This document shows, in pieces, positions 1-10,200 of a stretch of DNA of 64,000 nucleotides. The DNA lies in contig DASVCT010000027.1 in NCBI GenBank assembly GCA_036381475.1, positions 1 through 64,000 of the forward strand, given 5' to 3'. The notes beneath the pieces were generated by a model. It was not told the origin of the DNA and ran no database searches. It saw only the letters and a list, made by a program, of their open reading frames with translations. Origin of the DNA: ZC4RG29 sp036381475 (GTDB taxonomy: Bacteria; Bacteroidota; Bacteroidia; Cytophagales; Cyclobacteriaceae). Both the position numbers and the translations under genes were made by a program. Each line of letters begins with the position of its first letter. Within the stretch, counting starts at the first letter, position 1.

Positions 1-135
1 CTTCAGACAACTTTGTGACCGCACACAGCGCTTTAGGACCTTTTTTCATTAAGTGTACAAATAACAATTTTTCGCGCAAACGTTTGGAGGACCCGAAATA
101 CCGAGCTAAATTTCACTACCCGCTCAAACAACCCC

Positions 136-750
136 ATGGAACCGCACGCCCACCATTCGGAAACTGTGCTTGCCGACGACCGCGTCTTCCTCAGACCGGG
201 CGCCAGCATGTCCGAACGCGACCGCCTCGTGTGGGACGCCTTCCGTTCCGGCAGCAGGGAAGCGCTTGACGAGATCTTTCGAACCCACGTATCCGCCCTT
301 TTTACCTACGGATCGAAGTTCACAAAGGACAGGGAAACGGTGCTCGACTGCATCCAGGACCTCTTCGTTGAACTCTGGAACCGTCGTCAGAGCATCAGTT
401 CGACCGACTGCATCCGGTATTACCTTTTGAAAGGACTGCGCCGGCGGATAACCCGGGCTCTACACGGCGCAAAACGCGTCGAAGCCGCTTCCCAGATGGC
501 GGGATACCTCGACGAAACCATCGACTTCAGCGCGGAACACCTCCTCGTGGCTCAGGAAACGGAACAATTCACGCGGGCCCGACTAAGAAAGGCTGTTGAA
601 GACCTCACCCGCCGCCAGCGCGAATCCATCCACCTGAAATTCTTTCACGGGCTCGACATCCCCTCCATTGCCGCGGTCATGGGCCTCACCGAAGCGTCAG
701 TACATACGCTCGTATCGCAGGCCGTACGCGCGCTCAGGAGCGTGCTTTGA
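136..750 (+). CDS. ECF-family RNA polymerase sigma factor (FecI/Bacteroidota sigma-70 type)
   Basis: A 204-residue ECF sigma factor that directs RNA polymerase to specific promoters. Region 2 (about residues 38-105) includes DCIQDLFVELWNRR, typical of the -10-binding helix. Region 4 (about 145-204) has LTRRQRESIHLKFFHGLDIPSIAAVMGL followed by a helix-turn-helix for -35 recognition. No sigma region 3 is present, as expected for the ECF group. The ATG at 208 (MSERDRLVW) is an equally plausible start, because the first 24 residues look unlike the family. The anti-sigma gene fecR follows 70 bp later and an STN-bearing SusC after that, so this is probably the output of a trans-envelope signalling cascade that controls the SusC/SusD pair. 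Confidence 0.9.
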   Translation: MEPHAHHSETVLADDRVFLRPGASMSERDRLVWDAFRSGSREALDEIFRTHVSALFTYGSKFTKDRETVLDCIQDLFVELWNRRQSISSTDCIRYYLLKGLRRRITRALHGAKRVEAASQMAGYLDETIDFSAEHLLVAQETEQFTRARLRKAVEDLTRRQRESIHLKFFHGLDIPSIAAVMGLTEASVHTLVSQAVRALRSVL

Positions 751-820
751 AAAAACCAGAAAAATTTCGCTAAACATTTGGGCCAACCTGCTTTTTAATA
801 GTAGGGCGTATCCCCACACA

Positions 821-1918
821 ATGAAAGACTATACACTCTACTCTGTTGAGGACTTTATCATCGACGATGACTTTGTTCGCTGGGTAAAAGAGCCTGATAG
901 CGATCTGGATGCGTTCTGGACGGATTTCCTGGAGGCGCATCCCGGGAAGCGGGATGAAATCGATGAGGCCATCCGGTTCCTCAGGATGTTCACTGAGGAA
1001 CCGCCGGCGTTGCCCGACGAGACCATCGCCCACCTTCAGCAGCAGATAACGGATCGGATCGACATCCCGGTATCCGCAGCCACGGTGCATGAGATCGTTC
1101 GCGCGCGGACCCGGCGCACCTACGGTTATGCCTATGCCGCCGCCGTTTCACTCGTTCTCCTCGTAACCGCGGGGTGGTGGCGACTCAATCCGGGCGTCAC
1201 CGCAGAAGCGGAATCGCCCGTTTCGCTGAAGGAAACATACGCTGCCGCTCCCTTGATGGAGCATGTTGTGCCGAAGGGGGTGCGGTCGCGCATCACGTTG
1301 GCGGATGGCACGCAAGTTTGGCTGAATGCCGACTCGAGGATACAGTATGCGCGGGACTTCATCAATGGCGATACCCGCGAAGTATATCTTCAGGGCGAGG
1401 CCTTCTTCGACGTGACGCCGGATGCGTCGCGCCCTTTCATCGTCCACGTTCAGGATGTTGAGATCCGCGTACTCGGTACGGCCTTCAACGTCAAGGGTTA
1501 TGAAGAAGACCGACGAATTGAAACAACGCTCGTACACGGTAAGATTTCCATTGAAGGAAACGCAGACTACGACGATGTCACCCTGGCAGCAAACCAACGC
1601 GCCATATTCATGAAGGAAGAGAAGGGTCTCGTCGTGGAAAACAACGTCGAAACCGACACGTACACGTCGTGGCGCCGGGGTATCCTCGTATTCGATGATC
1701 AGCCCTTGTACGAGATCATACCTATCCTTGAACGAACGTTCAATGTGACTATTCATACGGACGATGCCTATGCCCTCGACTGCCGTTTTACGGCCAAGAT
1801 CAGCAACAAGTCGCTGGACGAGGTGCTCGAGCTCTTCCGTACGTCCGACACGATCGGCTACACCATCGCGGGTAAGGACGTCTATATCAAAGGAAGCTTT
1901 TGTAGCGATTCACCCTAA
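821..1918 (+). CDS. FecR-family anti-sigma factor with DUF4974 C-terminus
   Basis: Predicted inner-membrane anti-sigma regulator of 365 residues. The cytoplasmic N-terminal part (1-100) should hold the upstream ECF sigma factor. One transmembrane helix lies at about 103-119 (AYAAAVSLVLLVTAGWW). The periplasmic FecR domain (about 150-270) includes TLADGTQVWLNADSRIQYAR and EAFFDVTPDASRPFIV. The C-terminal DUF4974 region (about 295-360; LYEIIPILERTFNVTIHTD) is the part thought to contact the STN domain of the transporter. The reading frame is open further upstream, but the ATG at 821 gives the family's normal N-terminus and leaves a 70-bp gap to the sigma gene. Family and order (sigma, FecR, SusC) are standard for Bacteroidota; the ligand is unknown. 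Confidence 0.92.
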   Translation: MKDYTLYSVEDFIIDDDFVRWVKEPDSDLDAFWTDFLEAHPGKRDEIDEAIRFLRMFTEEPPALPDETIAHLQQQITDRIDIPVSAATVHEIVRARTRRTYGYAYAAAVSLVLLVTAGWWRLNPGVTAEAESPVSLKETYAAAPLMEHVVPKGVRSRITLADGTQVWLNADSRIQYARDFINGDTREVYLQGEAFFDVTPDASRPFIVHVQDVEIRVLGTAFNVKGYEEDRRIETTLVHGKISIEGNADYDDVTLAANQRAIFMKEEKGLVVENNVETDTYTSWRRGILVFDDQPLYEIIPILERTFNVTIHTDDAYALDCRFTAKISNKSLDEVLELFRTSDTIGYTIAGKDVYIKGSFCSDSP

Positions 1919-1968
1919 ACCACTAAACCTGAATGCCTGAAACCATGAAATCCCAATGACCAAAAAGA

Positions 1969-2054
1969 AGCCGGAACGTGTTGGCGCACGCCCCGGCTAG
2001 ACCTTGCAGTAAAAGTTACCGCAAGGTTGCCCTGTAGTAATAGTTACTACAGGG
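1969..2054. promoter_or_regulatory. Three consecutive hairpins in the fecR-susC leader
   Basis: The 182-bp gap holds three inverted repeats. The first is AGCCGG (1969-1974) with CCGGCT (1993-1998). The second has 12-bp arms at 2001-2012 and 2016-2027, with one A-C mismatch and an AAG loop. The third is perfect, with 11-bp arms CCCTGTAGTAA (2030-2040) and TTACTACAGGG (2044-2054) around TAG. The second and third share the apex GTAA-NAG-TTAC. No T-tract follows them, so a regulatory site or RNA structure fits better than a plain terminator. Function is inferred. Confidence 0.5.
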
Positions 2055-2100
2055 TTGATTAACACTGTATGGAACAAATTGTTAACCAATTCCTGAAGTT

Positions 2101-5100
2101 ATGAAAAAAACTTTATCAGTCTGCCTATTCCCATGGACTGAACAATCGAAAATTAAACCACACTGGCCTATGATTGCAGCTCTCCTGGTCGTATTAAGTC
2201 TGAACCTTCAAGCCAGAGACACCATAATGGAGGAAGGGCAGGCGATGGTTGCCTTATCTGCGGAGTCGGCATCGGTGAAGGAGGTCTTGGAGTCGCTGGA
2301 AGCGCAAACCAAGTACCGATTCTTCTATAATCACAAAGCACTGAGCGATTCCGAAAAAATCACGTTGTATCTCGACAACGTGAGCATGGAAAAAGCCTTG
2401 CGGGAATTGTCGGCAAGAGCCGACCTGGTTTTTAAGATCCGCGGCGACCAGATCGTCGTCAAGAAAAAACCGGCCATACCTGTATTGGCGCTGTTCGATC
2501 GCAATCACTACATCCTGTCGGAGGCTGACCTCGAGCGCATCAGCGCGCTGCCTGAGGAAGTTCCCTACGCGGATGATCTCACTGTGTCCGGGCAGGTAGT
2601 CGATGAAAACAACGTACCGCTGCCCAGCGTCAACATCATCATCAAAGGGACCAACACGGGCGTCAGCACCGATGCTGACGGACGGTTTACCATTACGGTG
2701 CCCGATGAAGACGCTGTGCTGGTATTCAGTTTCATCGGATATCTCTCCCAGGAAGTGCGGGTGGGTTCGCAAACAACGATCAACATCGCGATGACGCCTG
2801 ACATCAGCACACTGAGCGAAATTGTGGTTGTCGGTTACGGTACCCAGAAGAGGAGTTCCGTAACCGGGGCGGTTTCGTCAGTGGATTCTGAAGAGATCAC
2901 GGCGCTCGCGGTTCCCAGTGTTCAGTCTGCCCTCCAGGGCCGTGTAGCCGGTGTGAATGTCACCAACAACGGAAGCCCGGGTTCAACCCCGATCGTACGC
3001 ATCCGCGGTATTGGTTCCATCACCGGTTCATCCGACCCGCTGTATGTGGTCGATGGTCTTCCTACCGGGGGACTTAACAGCTTTGACCCGCGCGACATTG
3101 AATCCGTTGAAGTGCTGAAAGACGCCGCTGCCGCCGCCATCTACGGCTCGCGCGCAGCCAACGGCGTGATCCTGATCACCACCAAGAAGGGCGCCGCCGG
3201 CAAGCGCGGCATCAGCGTCGACGTTGACTCCTACTACGGCGTTCAGAATGCGTGGAAAACCCTGGATCTCCTCAACCGCGAACAATACCTTCAATATGGC
3301 ACGGAACTCCTGACCAACGCCGGATCTACTCTGCCGCCGCGCTTTTCGGCCATGGACGAACCCATCTATGAAGGAACGACACAGACCTATGCACAAACGG
3401 AAACCGATTGGCAGGACGCCGTATTCCGCGCCGCACCCATCTACCAGGTGCAAGCATCCCTCTCGTCGTCCACCGACAGGGGGTCACTGTATGCATCCGG
3501 AGGATACTATGTGCAGGACGGTATCATGATCGGCACGGACTTCAAGCGTTACAACTTCCGGCTTAACTCGGAAATGAACATTGGCAACAAAGTTAAGTTC
3601 GGAGAAACGCTTACCATCGCATCGTCAAGGAACCACAACCTCCAGGAAAGCGGTGGAAGAACGATCCTTCAGCACGTCGTACACTCGGTGCCTTACATGC
3701 CCATCTACGACCCTACCCTGGAAGGTGGATTCCGGGCTCCCGACAACAACGACGGATCGGACCCTGAAAACCCTGTCCGCATTCAACTGATGGATAAGAA
3801 CATCACCGACGCGGCAAGAGTGTTCGGTACCGCCTATCTCAACGTTGAGATCCTGCCGTTCCTCACCTACCGGTTTACGTTTGGTGGTGATTTTTCCTAC
3901 AACAGGAATACCATCGACCAGCCCATCTACAACGACGGCTTCGGTGGACGAAATACGCACAACCTGCAGGACAACCGGACAACGGTTTTCTCGCCGATGT
4001 ACCAAAACCAGCTGACATTCGACAAGACGTTCGGCAAGCACTCCGTAAACATCACGGCGGTTGCAGAGCGTCAGGATTCCAAATTCTCGGGTCTCAACGC
4101 CTCCGCACAGCAGAGTTCCAACTCCATCTACTCGCTGCAGGCTGGACAAAACCCGACGATCGGATTTAACGACTCCTACGAGACAACACTGATCTCGTAC
4201 CTGGGTCGGATCAATTACGAATTTGCCGGCAAGTACCTGTTGAGTGCTTCCATCCGTCGCGATGGATATTCAGGATTTGCTCCTGGTCACAAGTGGGGTA
4301 ACTTCCCCGGTGTGTCTGTAGGATGGCGCGTAAGCGAAGAACCGTTCATGGCATCCATTCCGGCAATTACCGACTTGAAAATCCGGGCGAGCTACGGATC
4401 GTTGGGTGTGAATAATGTGGGTCCGTTCGACTGGCAGTCGCTCGTCAACCTGAATACGACGTATCCTTTCAACAACTCCAACCAGGGTGGTGCCTATTTC
4501 AACTCCCTGCCGAACAACGAGCTGTCGTGGGAAAAGACGCAGATGACAAACTTCGGTGTGGATGTCGGATTGTTCGACAACAAGTTCACGCTGACTGCTG
4601 AATACTTCCAACGCAAGGTTGACGATCTCCTGCTTCGCGTGCCGCTGGCGCCCTCGATGGGCTACTCAGTGTCCTACCTGGGTAACGTCGGCAAGATGGA
4701 GAACAAAGGGTTTGAGTTACAGGCCGGCTTCAACAAACGGTCGGGCGACCTGATGTTCAACATTACCGCGAACGTCGGCATCGTACGCAATAAAGTCACC
4801 GACCTGTACGTCCCGGGCAACACGATCTTTGCCGGATCAAACGCCGACTTCGGCGGATTTAATATCACCAAGACCGAAGCAGGCGAGCCCGTTCAGGGAT
4901 TCTATGGCTGGGTGGTCGACGGTCTGTTCCAAAGCCAGGCTGAGATCGACGCTGCGGATGCCATTGATGGCGATGCCACAACGAAGTATCAAAGCCAGGC
5001 AGCCCCTGGAGACATCCGGTTCAAGGACATCGATGGCAACGGGGTTATCGATGAGAGCGACCGCACCTACCTGGGATCGTTCCTGCCCGATTTCACCTAT

Positions 5101-5595
5101 GGTCTGAATCTTTCAGCAACCTATCACAACTTCGACATCACGCTGTTCATCCAGGGTGTACAAGGCAATGAAGTGTACAATGGCACGAAGGTGCTGACCC
5201 AGGGTATGCTCCGTTTGTTCGGTGCTGAAACGGCAGTGCTTGATGCATGGACACCGGAAAATCCGAACACGAATGTACCGCGCGCAGTGAACGGCGACCC
5301 GAATCAGAACTCACGTACTTCCGATCGCTTTGTAGATGATGGATCGTATATGAGGATCAAAAACCTGAACATCGGCTATTCACTCCCGGCGAACGTGCTC
5401 AGTTCCTTCGCTGGTGGCTCGATCCGGAAGCTCCGGATATATGCTTCGTTCCAGAATCTGCTGACCTTGACGAACTATACCGGATATGACCCGGAAGTCG
5501 GCTATCGTTCGGCCAACAATCTCATCCAAGGCATCGATTATGGACAGTACCCGCAGCCCAGAGCGATTATGGGAGGTATTCAACTCGGTTTCTGA
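2101..5595 (+). CDS. SusC/RagA-family TonB-dependent outer-membrane transporter with STN signalling domain
   Basis: Outer-membrane beta-barrel of 1,164 residues that imports a large ligand, often a glycan or peptide, using TonB energy. An N-terminal signal segment spans about 22-38. An STN domain (about 55-123; SMEKALRELSARADLVFKI) links ligand binding to the FecR/ECF pair encoded upstream. A carboxypeptidase-regulatory-like domain (about 160-232) is followed by the TonB-box-like SEIVVVGYGTQ (239-249), the plug (about 250-365; LYVVDGLPTGG, GVILITTKKG) and the barrel, which ends in an aromatic residue (...GIQLGF). The partner SusD gene starts 18 bp after the stop. The substrate cannot be read from the sequence, and no glycosidase lies next to the pair. 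Confidence 0.95.
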   Translation: MKKTLSVCLFPWTEQSKIKPHWPMIAALLVVLSLNLQARDTIMEEGQAMVALSAESASVKEVLESLEAQTKYRFFYNHKALSDSEKITLYLDNVSMEKALRELSARADLVFKIRGDQIVVKKKPAIPVLALFDRNHYILSEADLERISALPEEVPYADDLTVSGQVVDENNVPLPSVNIIIKGTNTGVSTDADGRFTITVPDEDAVLVFSFIGYLSQEVRVGSQTTINIAMTPDISTLSEIVVVGYGTQKRSSVTGAVSSVDSEEITALAVPSVQSALQGRVAGVNVTNNGSPGSTPIVRIRGIGSITGSSDPLYVVDGLPTGGLNSFDPRDIESVEVLKDAAAAAIYGSRAANGVILITTKKGAAGKRGISVDVDSYYGVQNAWKTLDLLNREQYLQYGTELLTNAGSTLPPRFSAMDEPIYEGTTQTYAQTETDWQDAVFRAAPIYQVQASLSSSTDRGSLYASGGYYVQDGIMIGTDFKRYNFRLNSEMNIGNKVKFGETLTIASSRNHNLQESGGRTILQHVVHSVPYMPIYDPTLEGGFRAPDNNDGSDPENPVRIQLMDKNITDAARVFGTAYLNVEILPFLTYRFTFGGDFSYNRNTIDQPIYNDGFGGRNTHNLQDNRTTVFSPMYQNQLTFDKTFGKHSVNITAVAERQDSKFSGLNASAQQSSNSIYSLQAGQNPTIGFNDSYETTLISYLGRINYEFAGKYLLSASIRRDGYSGFAPGHKWGNFPGVSVGWRVSEEPFMASIPAITDLKIRASYGSLGVNNVGPFDWQSLVNLNTTYPFNNSNQGGAYFNSLPNNELSWEKTQMTNFGVDVGLFDNKFTLTAEYFQRKVDDLLLRVPLAPSMGYSVSYLGNVGKMENKGFELQAGFNKRSGDLMFNITANVGIVRNKVTDLYVPGNTIFAGSNADFGGFNITKTEAGEPVQGFYGWVVDGLFQSQAEIDAADAIDGDATTKYQSQAAPGDIRFKDIDGNGVIDESDRTYLGSFLPDFTYGLNLSATYHNFDITLFIQGVQGNEVYNGTKVLTQGMLRLFGAETAVLDAWTPENPNTNVPRAVNGDPNQNSRTSDRFVDDGSYMRIKNLNIGYSLPANVLSSFAGGSIRKLRIYASFQNLLTLTNYTGYDPEVGYRSANNLIQGIDYGQYPQPRAIMGGIQLGF

Positions 5596-5613
5596 ACCTA
5601 AAGATTTAAGACA

Positions 5614-7161
5614 ATGAGATACAACATTTTCTTCATTTCGCTCGCCGTCTGCCTTCTTATCGCGATTTCCTGTAGTGAGGACGTTCTCGAAAAGGAAAAC
5701 CGCAACCGTCAGACGACGGGGACTTATTATAAAAATGCATCCGAAATATCCAGCGCGTTGAACGGCGTGTATGCGATACTGCAAAGTAACAGCCTCGGCG
5801 GTCGCGAATGGTTCTTCCTGCACGACCTGCGTGGCGATGAAATGGCCTCCGGTGGAGGACACCTTGAAACACACCGCAACCAGATTCTTATCGGCACCCA
5901 CGATGCCGGCAACGACATTCTGTTGCAGAATTGGACGGGGTGCTATCGATTGATCCTCCGCGCGAATGCGGTCATCCAGTTTGCGCCCGACGCCGAATTT
6001 TCGGACGAAGGTCTGAGAAGCCGTTACATCGGCGAAGCCAAGTTCCTACGCGGATGGGCTTACTATCAGCTGTACACCCTGTGGGGAGACGCGCCGATCT
6101 ATGAAGAATTCGCCACGACTCTCGACGGTGCCAAGCCGCGTTCTCCTAAAGCAGACGTCAAGGCGCTGATCGTTCGGGATTTCACCGACGCAATAAACAG
6201 CTTGCCTAACAGCTATACCGGAAACGACCTGGGAAGGGCAACGAAAATTGCCGCACAGGCGATGCTCGCGAAGCTCTACATGTTCGATGCGCAGTACAAT
6301 GAAGCCAAACCCCTGCTGGAAGCAGTAATCTCCTACGGAGAGTCTGTATCCGGCGGAAACCCGCTCATGGATAACTATTTCGACAACTTTACCGAGGAAT
6401 CGGAATTCAATAAGGAGTCGATCTGGGAAATTGCTTATACCTCAAACGGTAACTACAGCTGGGATGGGGATGGCAATGACTACGGTCCGAATGAGTCGTG
6501 GATCCGTTCGCAGGAATATTCAGCGGTAGGATGGAGAAACCTCATCCCGTCCGACAAACTGCTTGCCGAATTCGAAGATGGTGACCCGCGTCTCCATGAC
6601 AACTTCTATTTTACAGGCGACATGTTCGGCGATCCGTCATCTCCTGTTGAACTTACCGATGGCGCGCAACGCGGAAACACGTCGATGTACAAGGGCGTAG
6701 AACAAAAAGTCAGCTGGAAGAAGTATTCTGTTATGTACAAACTCGATCCGGGTGGCTACTACGACCAGATCGGTATCAACTACCGCATGATTCGTTACGC
6801 CGACATCTATCTGCTGCTGGCCGAATGTGAAAACGAAGTGGGTACACCAGCCAAGGCCATTGAGTATCTCAACAAGACCAGGAATCGGCCGAGCGTGAGC
6901 ATGCCTGAATATCCGACCGCGGAATATCCGACAGGAACCAAGGAGGAGATCATGAAGGCTATCATGCACGAGCGGATGGTGGAACTGGCTGGCGAAGAAC
7001 AGCGCAATACGGACATACTCCGCTGGCGCAAGGCCGGAAAGTTCGACACGGAGCCAATCTCTTACTTCGTGCCCAACAAGTATGAACTGCTGCCCGTTCC
7101 GATTGCGGAATTGGATGCCAATCCTGTTATTGAGCAAAGTGACCAGAACCCCGGTTACTAG
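5614..7161 (+). CDS. SusD/RagB-family substrate-binding lipoprotein
   Basis: Surface lipoprotein of 515 residues that forms the lid of the SusC transporter and binds its substrate. The N-terminus has a lipobox ending at Cys20 (LLIAISC). The body shows SusD features: an N-terminal TPR-like helical part (SSALNGVYAILQSNS, AEFSDEGLRSRYIGEAKFLRGWAYY) and a C-terminal part (NYRMIRYADIYLLLAECENEVG and ERMVELAGEEQRNTDILRWRKAG). It ends with ...NPVIEQSDQNPGY, the usual close of the family. The 18-bp gap from susC points to co-transcription, and a strong terminator follows. Family is certain; ligand unknown. Confidence 0.95.
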   Translation: MRYNIFFISLAVCLLIAISCSEDVLEKENRNRQTTGTYYKNASEISSALNGVYAILQSNSLGGREWFFLHDLRGDEMASGGGHLETHRNQILIGTHDAGNDILLQNWTGCYRLILRANAVIQFAPDAEFSDEGLRSRYIGEAKFLRGWAYYQLYTLWGDAPIYEEFATTLDGAKPRSPKADVKALIVRDFTDAINSLPNSYTGNDLGRATKIAAQAMLAKLYMFDAQYNEAKPLLEAVISYGESVSGGNPLMDNYFDNFTEESEFNKESIWEIAYTSNGNYSWDGDGNDYGPNESWIRSQEYSAVGWRNLIPSDKLLAEFEDGDPRLHDNFYFTGDMFGDPSSPVELTDGAQRGNTSMYKGVEQKVSWKKYSVMYKLDPGGYYDQIGINYRMIRYADIYLLLAECENEVGTPAKAIEYLNKTRNRPSVSMPEYPTAEYPTGTKEEIMKAIMHERMVELAGEEQRNTDILRWRKAGKFDTEPISYFVPNKYELLPVPIAELDANPVIEQSDQNPGY

Positions 7162-7177
7162 GTGAATAGAAATCCAG

Positions 7178-7215
7178 GTAATCCCGGGCCCCAAAGCCCG
7201 GGATTACTTATTTTA
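7178..7215 (+). terminator. Rho-independent terminator after the susC-susD pair
   Basis: A perfect 12-bp stem (GTAATCCCGGGC at 7178-7189, complement at 7196-7207) encloses a six-base loop and is followed by TTATTTTA. It lies 16 bp after the susD stop and 28 bp before the next ATG. The FG-GAP gene downstream is therefore probably expressed separately or by read-through. Confidence 0.8.
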
Positions 7216-7243
7216 ACGACCTGCAAAATTTACCCAGAACGTC

Positions 7244-10200
7244 ATGGCCATTCGCAATTTTCATATCCTACGGCTTGTGCCAACCGTACTGTTGTTACTG
7301 TTGTTCGGAGCAGGATGCCGGGAAAAACCTACAACGGTGTTCCGCCTGGTTCCTCCTGAAAAATCAGGTATCCACTTCTCGAACACCATTGAAGAAAGCG
7401 ATAGCCTTAACGCGCTGACGTTCGAATACATTTACAACGGCGCCGGCGTCGGAGCCGCTGACTTCAACAACGATGGACGCACCGATTTGTTCTTTGCCGG
7501 AAATGTCACGAGCAGCCAACTGTACCTTAACCAGGGGAACCTGGCCTTCAAGGACGTAACGGAAGAAGCCGGAATCCATACTGAATATTGGTGCACGGGA
7601 GTGTCGGTCGTCGATATCAACAACGACGGCTGGATGGATGTACATGTGGCCACAATCCATCCCGACATAGACAAGCATGTTCCGGACCTATTTTTCATCA
7701 ACCTCGGCGCAGATGAAAACGGAATTCCGCGATTTGAAAACCGCGCTGCCGAACTCGGCGTAGCCGACTCAAGCTACTCCACGCTGGCAGCTTTTCTCGA
7801 TTACGACCTTGACGGCGACCTCGATTTGTACCTCCTCACGAATGCCATAGAAAACTACACGAGAAATGTTCCCATTGGCCAGCACACCGACGGAACTGGC
7901 AAGAGCGTTGACCGGCTCTACCGAAACGATAAACAGGAGGACGGATCCATCCGATTCACCGACGTCTCCGCCGAAGCTGGCATCCTCGCGGAAGGATGGG
8001 GCCTTGGCGTGGCCGTAAACGACTTCAACGATGATGGCTGGCCCGACGTCTATTGTGCGAACGACTTCCTGTCCTCTGATCATCTATATATCAACCAACG
8101 CAACGGAACGTTCCGCGACGAAATCGGCGCGTTCATGAACCACCAGGAATTCAACGGCATGGGAGCAGACATCGCCGACCTGAATAACGACGGTTACAAC
8201 GACCTCGTCGTACTCGACATGATGCCGGATGATAACCTGAGACAAAAGACCATGTTCTCAGGCACTGGCTACGACCGTTTCATGAAAAGCCTCGCCATGA
8301 ACTATCAGCCACAATACATACGCAACGTCCTCCAGCGAAATAACGGCAACCGCACGTTCAGCGATATCGGCTACCAAACCGGTATCTATGCCACAGACTG
8401 GAGCTGGGCGGCGCTGTTGGCCGACTTTGACAACGACGGGCTGCGCGACATCTTCATCACGAATGGCTATCCCAAGGATGTCACGAACATGGATTTCGTC
8501 TCATACAGTACAGAGTCATCTATGTTCGGGACGGACGAACAGAAACAGAAGAGCGCCATCAAGGCCATTCGCGATCTGGACGGGGTGTTCAAACCCGACT
8601 TCCTCTTTCACAACAAAGGGAACTTTCATTTCGAAAATGTCGCGGCTGAATGGGGCCTAGGAACCCCGTCGTATGCCAACGGTGCGACATATGCCGACCT
8701 GGACAACGACGGCGACCTCGACCTGATCACCAACAACCTCAATCAAACTTCGCGTGTCTATGAGAACACGACCAACCCGAGCCCCGATAAGGGAGCCAAT
8801 TTCCTTCGCGTACAATTCACCGGACCCGCAGGAAATCCCCATGGCATAGGCTGCAAGGTGTGGGTATATGCCAACGCACAGACGTACTACGGGGAACACT
8901 ACGTGCAGCGCGGCTACCTGTCCAGTGTCGAGCCAATCATGCACTTTGGGCTCGGCGGCGCAACCGAGGTGGACTCCGTCGTCATCGTATGGCCCGGCGC
9001 CACCAAAGAAGTGATCGGCAGAACGAATGTAAATCAGGTGATCAATGTCGATTTCAGGAATGCAAGGGACAAGTATCGGCCTGCAGAAAGCCCGAAGCCA
9101 TTGTTCACCATGAACACGCCGACACCGGGAATCATACAACATGAAAAAGACTTTGTCGACTACAAGCACGGACAGCCTACGCTTCCGCATAAGTTTTCCA
9201 ATCTGGGACCGTGCCTTGCCGTGGGCGACATGAACGGCGACGGCCTGGATGATTTTGTCATCGGCGGACCGGCACACCAACGGGCAAAGCTGTTCTTCCG
9301 TACGAGCGGCGGAGGATACCGCATTGATTCCCTGGATAGCAAGATCTCTGAAGATGTTGGGGTTTTGCTTTTCGATGCGGACAAGGATGGCGACCTGGAC
9401 CTGTACTGTGTGAGTGGAAGCAGCGAGTTCGGCAAGACTTCGGAATACTACCAGGATCGACTATACCTCAATGACGGAAAGGGTAAGTTCAGTCTGCAGC
9501 AAGGAGCGCTTCCGAAAATTGAAAGTAGCGGTAGTTGCGCGGTTGCGGGCGACTTCGATAAAGATGGCGATCTGGACGTTTTCGTCGGGGGTCGCGTTGT
9601 GCCAACTGCTTACCCGTTGTCGCCGAGGAGTTATCTCCTGCGAAACGATGGACACGGCAAATTCGAAGATGTGACGCTTTCGGCAAGCAACGGATTGGAC
9701 TCTGTGGGCATGGTGACCAGCGCACTTTTTAGTGACACAGACAACGACGGGTGGCCTGACCTCATCGTTGCAGGAGAATGGATGCCCATCACCATCTTTA
9801 AAAATGATAACGGGCATTTTACAAAATCAAAAACACTGAAGACGGGGTGGTGGTACAGCCTCGCGGCGGGCGACTTTGACAACGACGGAGATACGGATTA
9901 CCTGGCCGGAAACCTTGGGTTGAATTCCGTGCTTCAGGTCCGCGATAAGGAACCGGTGTCCATTTATGCCAAGGATTTCGATGCCAATGGTTCGATCGAT
10001 CCCTTTATTTCAAGATACATCAACGGAAAGGAATATCCGGTGCATTATCGTGAGACAATGACCGGTCAGGTTGCTGGCCTGCGCAAATTGCTGCTCACCT
10101 ATGACCAATACGGACACATGGAAATGAGTAAAGTGCTCGACTTCCTGGGAAAGGATAACATGATCGTGATGCGCGCCGACTGCTTTGAGTCGAGCTTTAT

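Noticed and set aside
77..86. CAAACGTTTG palindrome upstream of the sigma factor gene as an operator
   Set aside because: A 10-bp palindrome alone is common by chance, and no second copy or promoter context supports it.
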